From: Auriscalpium vulgare
Lineage: Eukaryota; Basidiomycota; Agaricomycetes; Russulales; Auriscalpiaceae
NCBI GenBank assembly: GCA_019915015.1
Contig: JAHBBC010000058.1
Location: 1 to 64,000, forward strand
Length of the DNA stretch: 64,000 nt
Reading direction: 5' to 3'
The translations under genes were made by a program, and so were the position numbers. Of the stretch, positions 1 through 11,068 are shown piece by piece (the stretch's first letter is position 1; each line of letters opens with the position of its first letter). Below the pieces are notes generated by a model. The model had not been told where the DNA came from. It saw only the letters and a program-made list of their open reading frames with translations, and ran no database searches.

Positions 1-88
1 TGCGTACTCGCTTGCGCCGCGATGCCCATCCGCGCAATATCCCCACCTCAGCTTTGGGCCCCTGGCCTTCCGCTGAATAGAACGTTAG

Positions 89-1181
89 CTAGGAGGCTTG
101 TATGGAGAGGCCGCGCACCTCTGCGAGGACAGCCTCGACGTCTTCTCGAGACGGCTTCAAGGGGCCGGACAATTTCATGAGGGCGGAAACGAAATCTGCG
201 AAGACAACGATGAGTACGCACTCCTGTTGATGGAGGACGTTACTCACCGCCTTTGTTCTTCTTCTTCGGCTGTGTCAGCTTTCGAGACTCGAACCATTTC
301 TTGAGCTCGTCCTTCGTGAGCGAGGATAGCGCGGTGCGCACCTAGAATTCACGATGAGTAAATCAAGTAGCACAGCTGTATAACTTACCGCGTCGTCGTC
401 CTCTGGCGAAGCCTGGTCCCAGCCTCTGGCGAAGCCTGGTCCCCAGCCTCTTGCGAAGCCTGGTCGCTGGCCTCTAAGGTCGAGGGGGGCTGCCAAATAC
501 ACCACAGTTAGTAGAGTTGATATGATGCGAGGAGTTCAACTTACCCGCGAGGATTCTTTTGCGAGCGTATGCAGCCGCTCGACGACAAGGTCCAGGTACA
601 TGTCAGAGAGGAAGGACTTCGGCGCCAGCTTTCGCATGAAGCATACATGGCGAGCGACCTTGCACGTGCGCAGCGCCGCTGCAATCAGCCGGTATGCGAA
701 GCCCGTGTTCCCAACGACGGACCACTCCTTGAGGACCGTAGTGAGAGTAAGACTCCCCGCCGTGAACTGACGATGTCCCCAGCCTTCGTTGACTTCTTCC
801 TCTTTGAGGTCGGCGGCGTTCGGGTCTGCGCTCTCGATACGTTCCAGAAGGGCCATTGCTTCAGCAGACGGCTCGCATTTGTCGAGGACCACTCCGGAGT
901 CTTGCAGGAGCTTCAAAAGGGGTTCGGCAGCCGAGATTTTAGGGAGCTCGGAGAATGCATCTGAATGACTCGACGTTCAGAAGGAGATGAAACTTCGTTA
1001 TATGAGCTCACCGAGGAGGCTGTCCGCTGACGCGAGTTCGTGAGTGAGCATGTGGATGTAAGCATATAGGACTTGATGGCAACGACGTACCCGATGCGTT
1101 GACAACGATAAAGTCCACGTCGATTGCGTCCGCCGACTGGGTTGAAGCCGAGGCTTTGAGGAAAGAGGCCGTCGGCAGCAT
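89..1181 (-). CDS. Intron-rich hypothetical protein
   Basis: I do not recognise this family. The model starts at the ATG at 1181 (protein begins MLPTASFLKASAS), passes through several short introns and has its longest exon at about 960-545 (core 'KLLQDSGVVLDKCEPS', then 'WGHRQFTAGSLTLTTVLKEW'). Small exons follow at about 480-390 and 350-285 (ending 'KKWFESRKLTQPKKKNKG'), and a last exon about 210-89 ends 'EVRGLSIQAS' with TAG at 91-89. Introns have good GTACGT/GTGAGT donors and CAG acceptors. The exon at 400-480 contains a short repeat (GFARGW twice). The fold looks mixed helical, with a Lys-rich stretch near the end. No signal peptide or membrane segment is seen. Gene order (minus strand, followed by two more minus-strand genes) suggests a row of independent small genes. 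Sure that it is coding, unsure of every exon edge. Confidence 0.6.
400..478. repeat. Short tandem repeat, about 22-24 nt unit, 3 copies
   Basis: The motif CTCTGGCGAAGCCTGGTCCC recurs three times with small changes. It lies in the coding exon of the minus-strand gene and gives the repeated residues GFARGW. Confidence 0.7.
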
Positions 1182-1263
1182 CAAATGAGGGCCGGGGGAC
1201 TCGTCGGATGAACTGGCTGGATCTGCGCCGTGGGGTCAGGAGAGTTACGAATCTAAGGAGAGT

Positions 1264-2375
1264 TCACACACCGGGAAGGGGTGAGATCGACTTCCGCGCT
1301 GGAGGATTTGTGTGAGAAGATCAAGTCGGCGTTAGTAAGAGCCACGCACCAGGAAGGCGCAGGGGGGAAAGCACGGCTGGTTTGGCCTTCTTCAAAATGT
1401 CAGGGCGAAGAGGTGTCGAGTACTCGTCTTTCCTGCGCTTCAAGTTCCTGCCATTGTCGCCCTGGCTCGCGGCGCCTTGGTTCGTGGCGCCGCTCGCGCC
1501 TGTGTTGCCCAGATTCGCGGCGCCCCGACTGGCGTCGTGGCCACCCAAACTGCCCAAGTTCGGGCCGCCGAGATCTGTGCCCTGACCTTCTGCGCCGAGC
1601 AGCGCGTCGCCAAAGTCCTCTTCGTCATCCGAGGAGCTGGCGCCGCGGCCTGCGCCACCCTTTTTCTTCTTTTTGTCGCCTCCCCGAAGACTGTTGCTGA
1701 GGACTTGATTCGCCTTCCAATGGTTGCCGCACAACGTCAGCAGCGGCTGCATCCTCTCGAGCCTGTCGATGGCGTCGTTCCACTCCTTCTGGTGGTAGGT
1801 ACAGTAGTACACCTTCTGCCGCTTGCCCTTGAACCCTGCGGCAGTTGGGAGACTGGTGAGTTGGGATCTGACTAGGCGGGCAGACGTCCTGATGTTCCTG
1901 TACTGAGCATCGTCAATGAAGCGCCCCTCGGGCGTCCGAATGCAAAACTTCATGGGCGGACGGGACGCGTTGGCCGCAGTCCAGCCAGAGTCTGCGTCAT
2001 GCTCGCAGTCAGCGAGGTTCCATAGGACTTCCACGGGGTGATGGGCGGGTCGGACCGTCGTCCTATCCGTGACAACAGGGGCGGAGGTAGTATCTCCGAA
2101 CGGAGTGCTGCCGCGGCTGTCTGCACGGCAATCAGTACAATGCCGCCGGTCTAACTTTAATCTAAAATCTCACCGCTGCTGCTGCGATCGTTGAGCTGGA
2201 TGGTGAGTTTAGTCAACTCCTGCGTCAATCGGAGGAGTTCTTCGGAGTAACGTTGCTGGGAGTTGTACAGTTCGCGGACGTGCCGATTCTTCAATAAGTC
2301 GGAGAGGTCAAGGGACTCGACGGGAGGCCCACTGATGATGGGCTGACGAGTATTCCACTGGCCGTAGTCGCCCAT
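1264..2375 (-). CDS. Hypothetical protein with Lys-rich, Asp/Glu and Gly/Asn-rich tail
   Basis: Function not recognised. Exon 1 (2375 to about 2170) starts MGDYGQWNTRQ and holds an amphipathic helix or coiled coil ('LYNSQQRYSEELLRLTQELT'), ending at a GTGAGA donor. The main exon (about 2120 to 1328) begins after a GCAG acceptor. It carries a globular segment ('MKFCIRTPEGRFIDDAQYRN', then 'VYYCTYHQKEWNDAIDRL'), a KKKKKGG basic run, an acidic patch (SSSDDEEDFGD), a repetitive LGGPNLGSLGGHDASRGAANLG-type region and a second basic patch (LKRRKDE). A GTGCGT donor joins a final short exon ending at TGA 1266-1264. The basic patches suggest a nuclear protein, by inference only. Repeats in the tail suggest fast change. 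Confidence 0.6.
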
Positions 2376-2727
2376 TTTCGGGAGGGGGAGATGGTGGGAG
2401 GGAGAAGAAAAGCGGCGAACTTGGCGTGGAGGCGCTTATATATTGACACCAAGCGCCCGCCGTGCAGAGTAGTTGGACTTCGGCAGGACTTGGCCCACCT
2501 TAGGATGTACCAAGCACAGAGATATATGGCTCTCAGGCCCTTAGATTTTTTTTGACACTCCACTGTGTTTGCAGCAATAGACTAAAAACTTGCTTGAGAT
2601 CAATATGTCCTGACGCAGTTTAACGCCGCAGGGTGGTTCATCTCCGTATGCGGGCCGCTATCGGAGCAGGGCTTGCACGATGTCGGATGTATTCTGCATG
2701 AGCTACTCTAAATACTAAGTCGTTAAA

Positions 2728-4540
2728 CTAAGCTTGCCGCGCGGCCTTCGCCATCTCCCACTCCTTCAGCCTCTGTCGATCGGCTTCAAGCTCAGAGAGC
2801 TTCGACAGGCGGCCGAGCTGCGCCTCCCACCGACCAGCGTCCAGGCGCTCTCTTTCGGCCTTGGACAGGGAGCCCACCGGCCGAAAGCCATGTCGAATCC
2901 AGCGCATTAGGTCCCCTGAGCAATACTGCGTGATGGAGTACCTTCGCTCGCCTGGTTGAATGGCGGAGTTGCCATGCCTAAGGCCGGCCGAGGGCAGGAG
3001 GATAGTCGACCCGGGAGGGAATCGAATCTTGATCATAAGGTCGGAGAGGTAGAGGTGGCCACCGTTGTCGGGGTCGAAAGGCCCGAAGGCCGTGATTGCG
3101 CAGGGGAGGGTGGGGTAGTTCTTAAGGTCGTTGTGCTCGAAGGCGACGGTTTCGGGGCCCAGGTTGAAGCACACCATAGGGTATGCGCTGTTCTTGAAGT
3201 TGGTCTTGAGCTCCGGGCACCGCTCGTACAAGGCTGCGAGAGAATCGCACATGTCCTGGTACGGCTTCGGGTAATACGCGGCACAGGCTCCTGCAGGCGC
3301 CGTTAGCACTTCATCGAAGGGGTGAGGGTGGCGCTGCGCACCGCTCTCGAAGCCTACAAATCTCTGCACGTCCGGGTCGCCCAAAAGCATCTGCTTCACC
3401 TCCTCCAGCTCGGCATCCCCGACGTTGTAGTTGTGAGGCATCTGCGAATGAAGACGGTCAGGCGGCGTATCGCCCCGATTTGCACGACGCCCACCTTGGG
3501 ACCTCCACCGTGAGTGACCCCCACGTTGAGGGCGGTGTAGATGCCGCGTCGGTGCTCAACTCCAGGAGGAAAGAGCCTGGGGTGGTTCGTCCTGACTTTC
3601 TCGAACAGATCCGCCGCTCGCTTCTCGGAGGCCTCCCAACGATCCTCCTCCCTGCGATTGGAGGACTCCACGGGGCGCCCGACGAGGACAACGACGATTC
3701 GCTCCTCGTCGTCCAGTATCACGTAGGGCGTCCTGCGTAGCGGTCGGCGGCGTTCGTGGCTTGACTGCAAGGCACTCACCTGCCGTCCCACTCGAAGCTC
3801 TGGAAGCCTCGCTCGTCCAGGTCTTTTGAAGCCCACGGAATTTTGGCCCACGTGTCTAGGCGTCGCACGGTGTAGCCTCCGAGCCTTGTCGCACGAATTT
3901 CGCTGTTCGCTGGCGCTGAACGTTCGGAACAAGGCGGGCGGCTTGTGGACGGTCGCGGGCTCGATAAATCGCCGGTAGGCGGCGTTGGACTTCATCGCGC
4001 CCTGCGACGTCCCTCCGCTGGCCACCCTGCGGGCTGTCTGCTCCTCGCGTTCGGACCGCCTGCGCTCCTTGCGCGTCGCCCTGGACCTGGCCTTGCTCTC
4101 GGCCTTCTTCTCCGCCGTCTTGGCCTTGCGCACCCTCTTCCTCTTCCTCTCCAAGCCCTGGCCTGCGGCATCTTCTGGGATGCCTGCGCTGGCGGGGGAC
4201 GCTGTGGCGACAGAGTGCAGCTGATGAAGCTTGTCGTCCAAAGCTTGAAGGTCCAGCCCGTCGGCCACTGCTGAAGGCGGGATGCGGCTTGGGGTGGGTG
4301 CGTCGGAATTTGATCCAGAGTCGGCGGCGCTTGAGAGCGGCGACTCCACCAACGGCGTGAAATGAACCGGCGACCAGCCGGCGACGTGCTCGGCCCCTCT
4401 ATTCTCCGCAGCAAGATCGGCGGCGGTCGCCAGTCGATCTTCCATCTGGAAGGCCTGCTGCAAAAGAGCTCCGTAGCGCAGCTGAGTCCGGAGGGGTGCC
4501 GCAGGGGCATAGGCTCCGTAGTCGCGCCCTGAACGCGTCT
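2728..4540 (-). CDS. TET/JBP-like 2OG-Fe(II) oxygenase-like protein, one frame break
   Basis: The C-terminal exon (3441-2728) has a double-stranded beta-helix pattern of the fungal TET/JBP-like 2OG-Fe(II) dioxygenases. From its first Met, the metal ligands would be H103 and D105 (FEHND) and H156 (LRHGN), and R166/R167 (GERRYSITQY) would bind 2-oxoglutarate. Such enzymes oxidise methylated pyrimidines, and in Agaricomycetes they are often expanded near DNA transposons (family knowledge). An intron of about 44 nt (GTGCAA...CAG) joins it to the exon holding 'YVILDDEERIVVVLVGRPV' and 'RRGIYTALNVGVTHGGG'. Another intron (about 3734-3779) precedes 'KIPWASKDLDERGFQSFEWD'. The N-terminal region (about 4540-3910) is disordered and very basic (KRKRVRKAKTAEKK), as in a nuclear protein. 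Near 3905-3915 the two parts differ by one base in frame, with no fitting intron. It may be a pseudogene, or the assembly may have an error. The 5' end is uncertain. Confidence 0.6.
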
Positions 4541-5529
4541 GAGTGCGTCACAGTCAGCATTGAGGAGCAGATCACGATCGCCCGGGCTTGCTTACGGCCA
4601 TGCTGGGGAGATGAAGGCACGGAGGGCGTCAGAACGTGGACAACTTAGGGTCGCAGCCAAGGAGTGGATGGGAAAGTGTAAGGCACCCAAAGCGCTGCAC
4701 CCACCGCTCGCCAGTTCCTGGGCAAGGAACGTCCGTGGCAGTGGGGAGGAATTTATAGCACTAATGCACAAGCGGCGCGACGCGTTGAGACGGTGAACTC
4801 ACCTGGGAGTTGGCCTCAGTGAGGCTCGCAAAGGAAGAAGGAGGCGTGGAGAGACGAGAGAGTTGCTACGTCTTTTGAAGTCCGCGTTCGGTGTGGCCGT
4901 TTGGTCCTTGGTACACGACTGGAAGAACACCGCAACGCGTCTGTGGCGGGACAGCGGGACTCCGGCAATCGCCGGCGCTGGCGCGATGAGCGGCCGGCCA
5001 CGGGCCGCCTTCCACCAGCTTCCACCACTCCGGCACCAGAGCCGCAGCGCAAATCCAAACGCCTTACTCTCATCACATGCCTACGTGTGAGCCTCGCCTT
5101 GCGCTTGAACTTCGCCGCGCTTCTCAACGTTTGTAGTGTCATGAAATCCCCGGGTAGCAGTACCGTACCACACCATCGTGGTCCATGCACGTTGCACGAT
5201 CCATTGGCATTGGACCGTAAACATCTCGCTGATCCAAGACCGTTCCCCCGGACGCGACCTAGTATGCCCCGGACAATATCATGTTATCGATGGCCGTCCA
5301 GGTGAGCAGTTGCCGAAGGGGCCTCGTGGCATTCACCGTGCCGATCTAAGGTTACCGTCATGCCAGGTGCGTGCGCCGTATTTTGCTCCCGCGACCTGCT
5401 GTAGCTCTCTGTGCGCTTTCGGAATCACAGCAGCTGGATTTGTGCGGCTATCTTTGCGCTCAGGGGCTGGTGCGTGTGGTATAAGTTCCGATCGTTGAGC
5501 CACCGCAGCCTTATCCTGCTCCGCGCAAG
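4541..5529. other. Stretch with no supported gene
   Basis: GC-rich sequence with only short overlapping ORFs in all frames. No convincing splice-linked coding signal, repeat or RNA gene was seen. Confidence 0.5.
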
Positions 5530-6281
5530 ATGTCTTCCCCCTCGATCACTCCTGCTGCTATGGACGAGACCACGACGAATGCTCAGCAGAACGTGAGTCG
5601 CCGAGTGTTGTGTTGTCATATTCTCAGACAGCCGCATCTCTAGGCCCCGTCACTCGCTACCGCGCCTCTACAGTTGCAAAATCTCGTCGCGGAGGTGGAT
5701 GGGGGGTTTCTCAATTCGGGTCTGCCCAACATCCTCCTGTACATCCCCGAGGGCGTCCCTCGCCCCCACTTCCTTCGGCCCTTCAATCCCAGAAAAGCCG
5801 TCCTCGTTGACTTCGATCTCCAGCCGTACCTTCCGGCGGGGCCAGGGAGGCTCGGCGCAATGATCGTGCTGACGAGCGAGGATACGCTGTGGCTAGTGCC
5901 GAAGGTGGCGGAGGTCAGGGTCAAGCATCCGCACAGCGTCCAATCCCTTGGCCTCTACAAGCTCAGGCGCAGCGCAGTCATGTCGCTCGACATGTACATG
6001 GAGCTTCCTCCACAGGTTCGGGCCTTCTTATATTGTTGTTTCCCGTCGCTCACGTTACTTGTGCCTGCAGATCAAGGAGCGCTTCGAAAGCATGAGGGGT
6101 TTTATAGATGAGCAGCCTGGCTTCTGCACGTGGGCGAGAGGTTCTACGGGAAGATTGGTGAAGTATCCTCCCGTAGGTTGATTGCTTACTCTGTCCCATC
6201 CGTTCTCATTTGCGTCGCCAGGTCTCGGTCTTTGTGATGCAACCATTTTCGCTGGAGGGGCTGCCGTGGTATATCGATTAG
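5530..6281 (+). CDS. Hypothetical protein, 183 aa, four exons
   Basis: Not recognised by function. Exons 5530-5592, 5674-6015, 6071-6157 and 6222-6281 splice in frame to a 183-residue product ending 'GLPWYID'. Donors are GTGAGT, GTTCGG and GTGAAG; acceptors are TACAG, TGCAG and CCAG. The total coding length of 552 nt is a multiple of three, which supports the model. The core 'EVDGGFLNSGLPNILLYIPE' and 'MIVLTSEDTLWLVPKVAEVR' looks like a compact beta-rich domain, followed by 'ERFESMRGFIDEQPGFCTWA'. There is no signal peptide or membrane segment. It faces away from the minus-strand genes to its left. The alternation of strong splice sites with an open frame makes it one of the better-supported genes here. 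Confidence 0.65.
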
Positions 6282-6439
6282 TAAACGTGGGGCGACGAGA
6301 GCGGCGACGAGTACAGAACGAATAGTGCAACAGAACAAATACACAGAGATACAGGTGCAGCCGGTGCAACTCAGTAACAATGAGAGTAAAAAAAGCTAGA
6401 GTGAGAGGTGCTTAGTTGTCCTCTGGCTCGGAAGCAGGG

Positions 6440-6585
6440 TCAGTCATCTCCGTTCAACCAGTCGGCGTCGTACGGCACATCCCCCTCGTCCTCGTCCTCC
6501 TCCTCCCACTCATCGACCTCCTCCTCGACCTCCTGGTCAGTTGCGTTGCCTTCCGACATGTCGTCAAGGTGCTTGGCCGTGCACG
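6440..6585 (-). CDS. Acidic C-terminal exon (gene remnant or 3' end)
   Basis: On the minus strand one frame reads a strongly acidic tail (EEEVDEWEEEDEDEGD, then VPYDADWLNGDD) ending in a stop. The rest of the gene cannot be traced; upstream sequence has no clear in-frame partner. It could equally be a low-complexity GAGGAG tract with a chance ORF. Confidence 0.3.
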
Positions 6586-6786
6586 CGTGCACGACTCGGA
6601 CGAGCGTCTGTGACTCTGTGGCAGGACTCCGTTAGGCAATCGCCGGAGAGCAAAGCGCGTGAGCGTGACTTTGCATTAGACTCTGTTCAACTTCTTCAAT
6701 GCCGTCTCAGCAGCAAGAAAAAAGGCAAGCTGCCTCTTCTCTGGTCGACATGTGGGCATACTTTTCTCTCAGTATCCCACTGAGAA

Positions 6787-6895
6787 TGACCTCCGCTTCT
6801 CAGTGGAGAACTCTCTTTGACACCTCCGCTTCTCACTGAAGAACGCTCCCCGACGCCTCAGCTTCTCACTGAAGAACGCTCTCCAACACCTCTGA
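6787..6895 (+). repeat. 33-nt tandem repeat, about 3 copies
   Basis: The unit ACCTCCGCTTCTCACTGAAG plus GAACGCTCTCC is repeated with few changes. On the plus strand it reads as the 11-residue repeat TP(P/Q)LLTEERSP, so it may be coding. Confidence 0.75.
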
Positions 6896-7531
6896 TCGAC
6901 GCCACCAGGTACGTTGTGTGTCGGCTGCAACAAACTCTCCCGGGTCATGAAGCATTGGATAGTGAATCACCGGCACCCAGTGCCAAGGGGAGGAGAATGC
7001 CGCCCCGATCTGATGCTCTCTTCTTCTACGAGGGCTACGACGGTGGTCTGATATCCAGCTACGTGCGCCCTCCGGGCTTCGATACAAATAGGGCTGTGAT
7101 AGGGAGCACACCCATCAAGCCGGCTCTCCCAGGCCAAGGCGTCATAGCTCTAGCGTTCGTCTTATTTTTTTCTGGCGGATCTTTGCTTTGACTGACCTGA
7201 ATGTTTGAACCGTCCAGTGCAGACCTTGACCATGGTACGAGCGCAGCTGTGGGCAGCTCACGTGGGAAGAGTAGCTCCCGCGCCGGTGAGCGCACCCACG
7301 AAAGGTTCGTTCAAATCCTCGGGGTCTTGGTTGCTTTGAGGCCTACTAACAGAGCGTTGATTCAACTAGCCCCGACGACGCAAAGACATCGAGCAAGACG
7401 GGGGTTGGCAGAGCTGTCAAGAGCACCAAGGGCCTCCGTACGCGGAAAATGCGAACCCGTCGCCTTCAAGACGCTGTAGCCAGCTCGAAGGCCCCACTTA
7501 ATCGCGCCCGCCGTCTTACTTCTCTACTGTA
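6817..7531 (+). pseudogene. Possible spliced hypothetical gene or remnant
   Basis: Three plausible plus-strand exons can be joined. The first carries the TPPLLTEERSP repeats, ending at GTACGT near 6909. The second reads 'SESPAPSAKGRRMPPRSDAL' and 'FFYEGYDGGLISSYVRPPGF' and continues to about 7160. A small exon reads 'DLDHGTSAAVGSSRGKSSSR' before GTGAGC near 7285. A last basic exon ends 'NRARRLTSLL' with TAA near 7530. No start codon is convincing, and the frame is blocked by a stop just before the repeat. I treat it as a possible gene with an unseen first exon or as a decayed copy. Function unknown. Confidence 0.35.
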
Positions 7532-7550
7532 AGTACGGTCCCATGCAGCT

Positions 7551-7625
7551 GCTCTCCGTCACAGTACCATATTGCGCCTCCGTGTCCATATAATCACAGT
7601 ACCATATTGCGCCCCCGTGTCCATT
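7551..7625. repeat. Direct repeat, about 36 nt, two copies
   Basis: CACAGTACCATATTGCGCC followed by (T/C)CCGTGTCCAT occurs twice in tandem just after the previous possible gene. It does not look coding. Confidence 0.7.
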
Positions 7626-8094
7626 CATACTGTACAATGACATCCAATTCTTGATGCGTCCTCTGGAGGTATGCTGTTTGAACGCCTCAGACAGGCCAAA
7701 TCAGTGAGTAAGAGGAGTAGATGCTGCATGCCTTCAAGACGGAGCCAGCCTGCCCGGGCGCCTCGTGAGATGGACGACGCGGTCTTGCGTCCTGAATGCC
7801 ACCAACGGATTGTGACGGACGCCACCTCCAACAGCCTCTGCCACGAGGGCTGGACAAGCGAGTCTGGGAGGCCGCAGACAGCGGGCGGAGGGAGCAGCGG
7901 GGCTGCAAAGGATGGAGCGGCAGGCCACAGGCGAAGGCATGAGGCGTCCTTATATTATAACACGTGCTAACGAGAGCTCACAACCTGCTGCTAGGGAGTA
8001 CTAGTGGGCATCCGAAATGCGTCATGAAGCGTCGTGAATGAGTATAGCTAAAGCAGGGAGAGGCTGAGGTGCTGGGGGAGGTTCATGTGGACTA

Positions 8095-9734
8095 TCAGAA
8101 GCGCCTGGCAGAGGCCACGAAGTCCTTCATCCCCCTCAACAGGTCACCGCACCCCAGCGCATCTCCGACGCGCTCCGCCGCCTCGTAGACCGCCTGTCTG
8201 CCGGGGTGGGCGAGATCGTTTCCGGCCCTCCTCAGGCCATCCGCACCCAAGGCCTGGAGGACGGCTTCCTCCTCGATCCGGACGCTCCCCCCCTTCGCGA
8301 AGGCGTTCTGATTAACCTCCCGGGTTATCTTCCTGATCTCGTCGGTTCCGTACGTCGGCAGCCTTTCACCTTTACGGGGGGGCTCGGCGGAGCTCAGCCT
8401 ATATATGATGCTTCGGGTCCAGGAGAGAAGTTGGCGCGCCTGGACGAGGTCGAGGTCGTGACGTAGCTGCGGTCCTGTCAGCGGCGTATCCAGGTGACGG
8501 CGGTGGAGGGCTTACTGCGTCAAATGAGGCCTCAAGCGCTTGGTGCTTGCGTTCTTTCTCGGCAGCTTCGTTCTCCACCTTGCCCAGGCGGTCGAGGACC
8601 TGACGCATGGTGTCCCGAAGGTCAGAGGTGGCGTCTTGCACTATGGCTTCGACCTGCTGAGCCGTCCTGTCGCCGGCATGGGGCGACGAGTGAGGGTTCT
8701 GAAGAGTCTTGACTGATTCCAAGGTGAGAGGTACGCTGCAATGTTATCCGAGAAGGGGCTCACTTGTTTTCTCAAGCCCCTTGACTTCCGCCTTCAGGCT
8801 CCCGCAGACCAGCTGCGTTGCGCCGAGATCCCTCCTGAGGGCATCGACCTCAGTGAGAAGGCCAGCCCGGTGGCCGGCGGCAAACGCATCGGGCGTGGCT
8901 TTCGCGTGCAAGAAGCCTTGCAGGAACTTGTAGGTGGTGGGGGTGGCGGGGGCGGCGGGAGGGGCGGCAGCGGCGGGCCGGGCGGCAGCGGTCCGGGCGC
9001 CACCGACACGACGGGCGCCAGCGCCAGCGACGGGACGGGCGCCAGCGCCAGCGACGGGACGGGCGCCAGCGCCAGCGACGGGAGGGCGCCAGCGCCAGCG
9101 ACGGGAGAGGCGCGAGCACCAGCGACGGGAGAGGCGCGAGCACCAGCGACGGGAGGGCGCGGGCACCAGCGACGGGAGGGGCGCGGGCGCCGGCGACGGG
9201 AGGAGCGCGGGCGCCGGCGACGGGAGGAGCATCAACGACGGGACCTACACAGTGATATAGAGTATTACATATGTTAGCAAAGAACGATGGACGTGCGCGT
9301 GAGTACGTACCAGGGTCCACGCGCATCTCGAGCATGCTGACGATATTGAGATCTACCAGCCCCTCATCGCCGGATAGCATGTAGTCGTTGGTGAGCTGCT
9401 CGGTGGCCCTCGTCGCGAGCTGATCTCGCACGTCCTCTAAGGTGTCGGTGCCGTTGAAAACCACGTTCATCTTCATGGGCGGGAAGTAGACGGCGCAGCC
9501 GACAACGACCTTGTTGCTCGGGCGGCCGTCCAGTAAGGTGGAGAGGGGAGTGCCGTGCGGTACGCGGGGTGGCGGGACGTCGTCGCCCGTAGGGTGGTCA
9601 GGGGAAGAGAGGTCGACGTCAGGCAGGCCATCGGCAGCGTCATCAGGGAAGTGGGCATCGACAGAGTTGTCGGTTGAAGCGTGCGTCAGGGCGGGAGAGG
9701 CGGGGCGAGATTCGTTGAGCTCCTGAGAAGACAT
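8095..9734 (-). CDS. Hypothetical coiled-coil protein with slipped GC-rich minisatellite
   Basis: Exon 1 (9734-9311) starts MSSQELNESRPAS. It has a Pro/Asp-rich N-terminus and a globular part ('MKMNVVFNGTDTLEDVRDQL') and ends at GTACGT. The next exon begins at a GTGTAG acceptor near 9247 and enters a 24-nt repeat array encoding PPVAGAR-type units. Past the array the coding frame changes: 'TYKFLQGFLHAKATPDAFAA' and 'GLLTEVDALRRDLGATQLVC' lie in a different frame from the array entry. A coiled-coil exon follows ('MRQVLDRLGKVENEAAEKER'). The last exon (about 8480-8095) is well conserved in look: 'DLVQARQLLSWTRSIIYRLS', 'YGTDEIRKITREVNQNAFAK', 'VLQALGADGLRRAGNDLAHP', with a stop at 8097. It is probably a real gene whose repeat tract has slipped. 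Function unknown. Confidence 0.5.
9000..9240. repeat. GC-rich minisatellite, about 24-nt unit, roughly 10 copies
   Basis: Units of the form GGCGCCAGCGCCAGCGACGG and variants (GCGCGAGCACCAGCGACGGG) run through this tract. It lies inside an exon of the minus-strand gene. Unit-length changes explain the change of reading frame across it. Confidence 0.85.
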
Positions 9735-9929
9735 AGGGCTTGGCGTGGGGTCAGGCTGACCGGACTGCTTGCTACGCTTGCAAGCTATATAGTCGCTCAG
9801 TACTTCGCCATGAGGCAAGGCGTTGCAAGTTGCAAGCGACAGTCGAAGGCCCCCAGGGACTCCCTGGTCTGTACATGACAAATCTTCATGACGGAGAAGT
9901 CTGTGTGAAGTATCTAGGCGGAAGTTCAC

Positions 9930-9996
9930 CTACGTGTCGCGTCAAGAACGCTGTGCGCGTGATACGTGTCGCGTCAAGAACGCTGTGCGCGTGAGC
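9930..9996. repeat. Direct repeat, 33 nt, two copies
   Basis: TACGTGTCGCGTCAAGAACG plus CTGTGCGCGTGA occurs twice in a row upstream of the minus-strand gene that starts at 9734. Confidence 0.75.
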
Positions 9997-10000
9997 GAGC

Positions 10001-10930
10001 GTGCTACCTCTAAGTATAGGTGGGCCTATTCTGTATTTTTTCACTCGCCAGATAACTGAGAGAGCACGGCATACTAGCGCGTGGCGTTGTTTCAACCTTT
10101 CATCTAACCCCATGCACACTGCCGATGAGCCTACAACTGCTCCAGATAGGGCCCTCTCCGCCGTAGTCCTCGGTTTCCGACGCTTCTGGCTTTTCCCTAT
10201 TGCCGTGTTCATTCCTGAGCAGCCTGGAGTTCTCGCCCTGTCGGCTCAGCTGGGCATCTCGCTGTCTCATTTGTGGTGGAGACCCCACGCCCTCAGCCTC
10301 GCGTTCTCCTCCAGGCTCTTCTTCTTCTTCGTGTTCGTTCTTGCAGGAACCTCTCAGGCCGCTCCAGATGCTCATATCTACTCATCCGTCGACAAGATGG
10401 CCGTGCAATCCTCTTTACGTGTGTCGACGCCACATACCCACCCCGTCAATGCCGCCTACACATTGGTGGGCCTGTTTTCTATTCTCTCGCTGGCCAGAGA
10501 ACTGAGAGAGCACGGCGCCATACTAGCCCGTGGCGTTGTTTCAACCTTTCATCTAACCCCATGCACGCTGCCGATGAGCCTACAACTGCTCCAGATAGGG
10601 CCCTCTCCGTTGTAATCCTCGGTTTCCAACGCTTCTGGCTTTTCCCTATTGTCGTGTTCATTCCTGAGCAGCCTGGCGTTCTCGCCTTGTCGACTCAGCT
10701 GGGCATCTCGCTGTCTCCTTTGTGGAGGGGACCCCACGCCCTCAGCCTCGCGTTCTCCTCCAGGCTCTTCTTCTTCTTCTTCGTGTTCGTTCTTGCAGAA
10801 AACCTCTGCGGCTCCAGATGCTCATATCTACTCATCCATCGATCCCATGGCCGTGCAATCCGCCTACCCCTTTACGTGCATCGACGCCACGCACCCACCC
10901 CGTCAATCCCGCCTACGTATCAGGGCCCAT
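10001..10930. repeat. Tandem duplication, about 450-460 nt unit, two copies
   Basis: The block beginning near 10018 (GTGGGCCTATTCTGTATTTT, then AACTGAGAGAGCACGG) recurs near 10465 with about 90% identity by eye, including CATGCACACTGCCGATGAGC and TTCATTCCTGAGCAGCCTGG. Long open frames occur on both strands through both copies, but none has a clear splice or start context. I record it as a repeat, not a gene. Confidence 0.75.
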
Positions 10931-11068
10931 TCGCCTGCTTAGATGCCCAAGCGTCATTGCTGTGCACCCCGGGGCTCACCGCCACAGTCTAGCGAGATGC
11001 CGAGAGGATGGGGCCCGCACAGTGCATGACGCAGGAGGCACGGGTGCGTTACACCGATCCCCTCCCAA

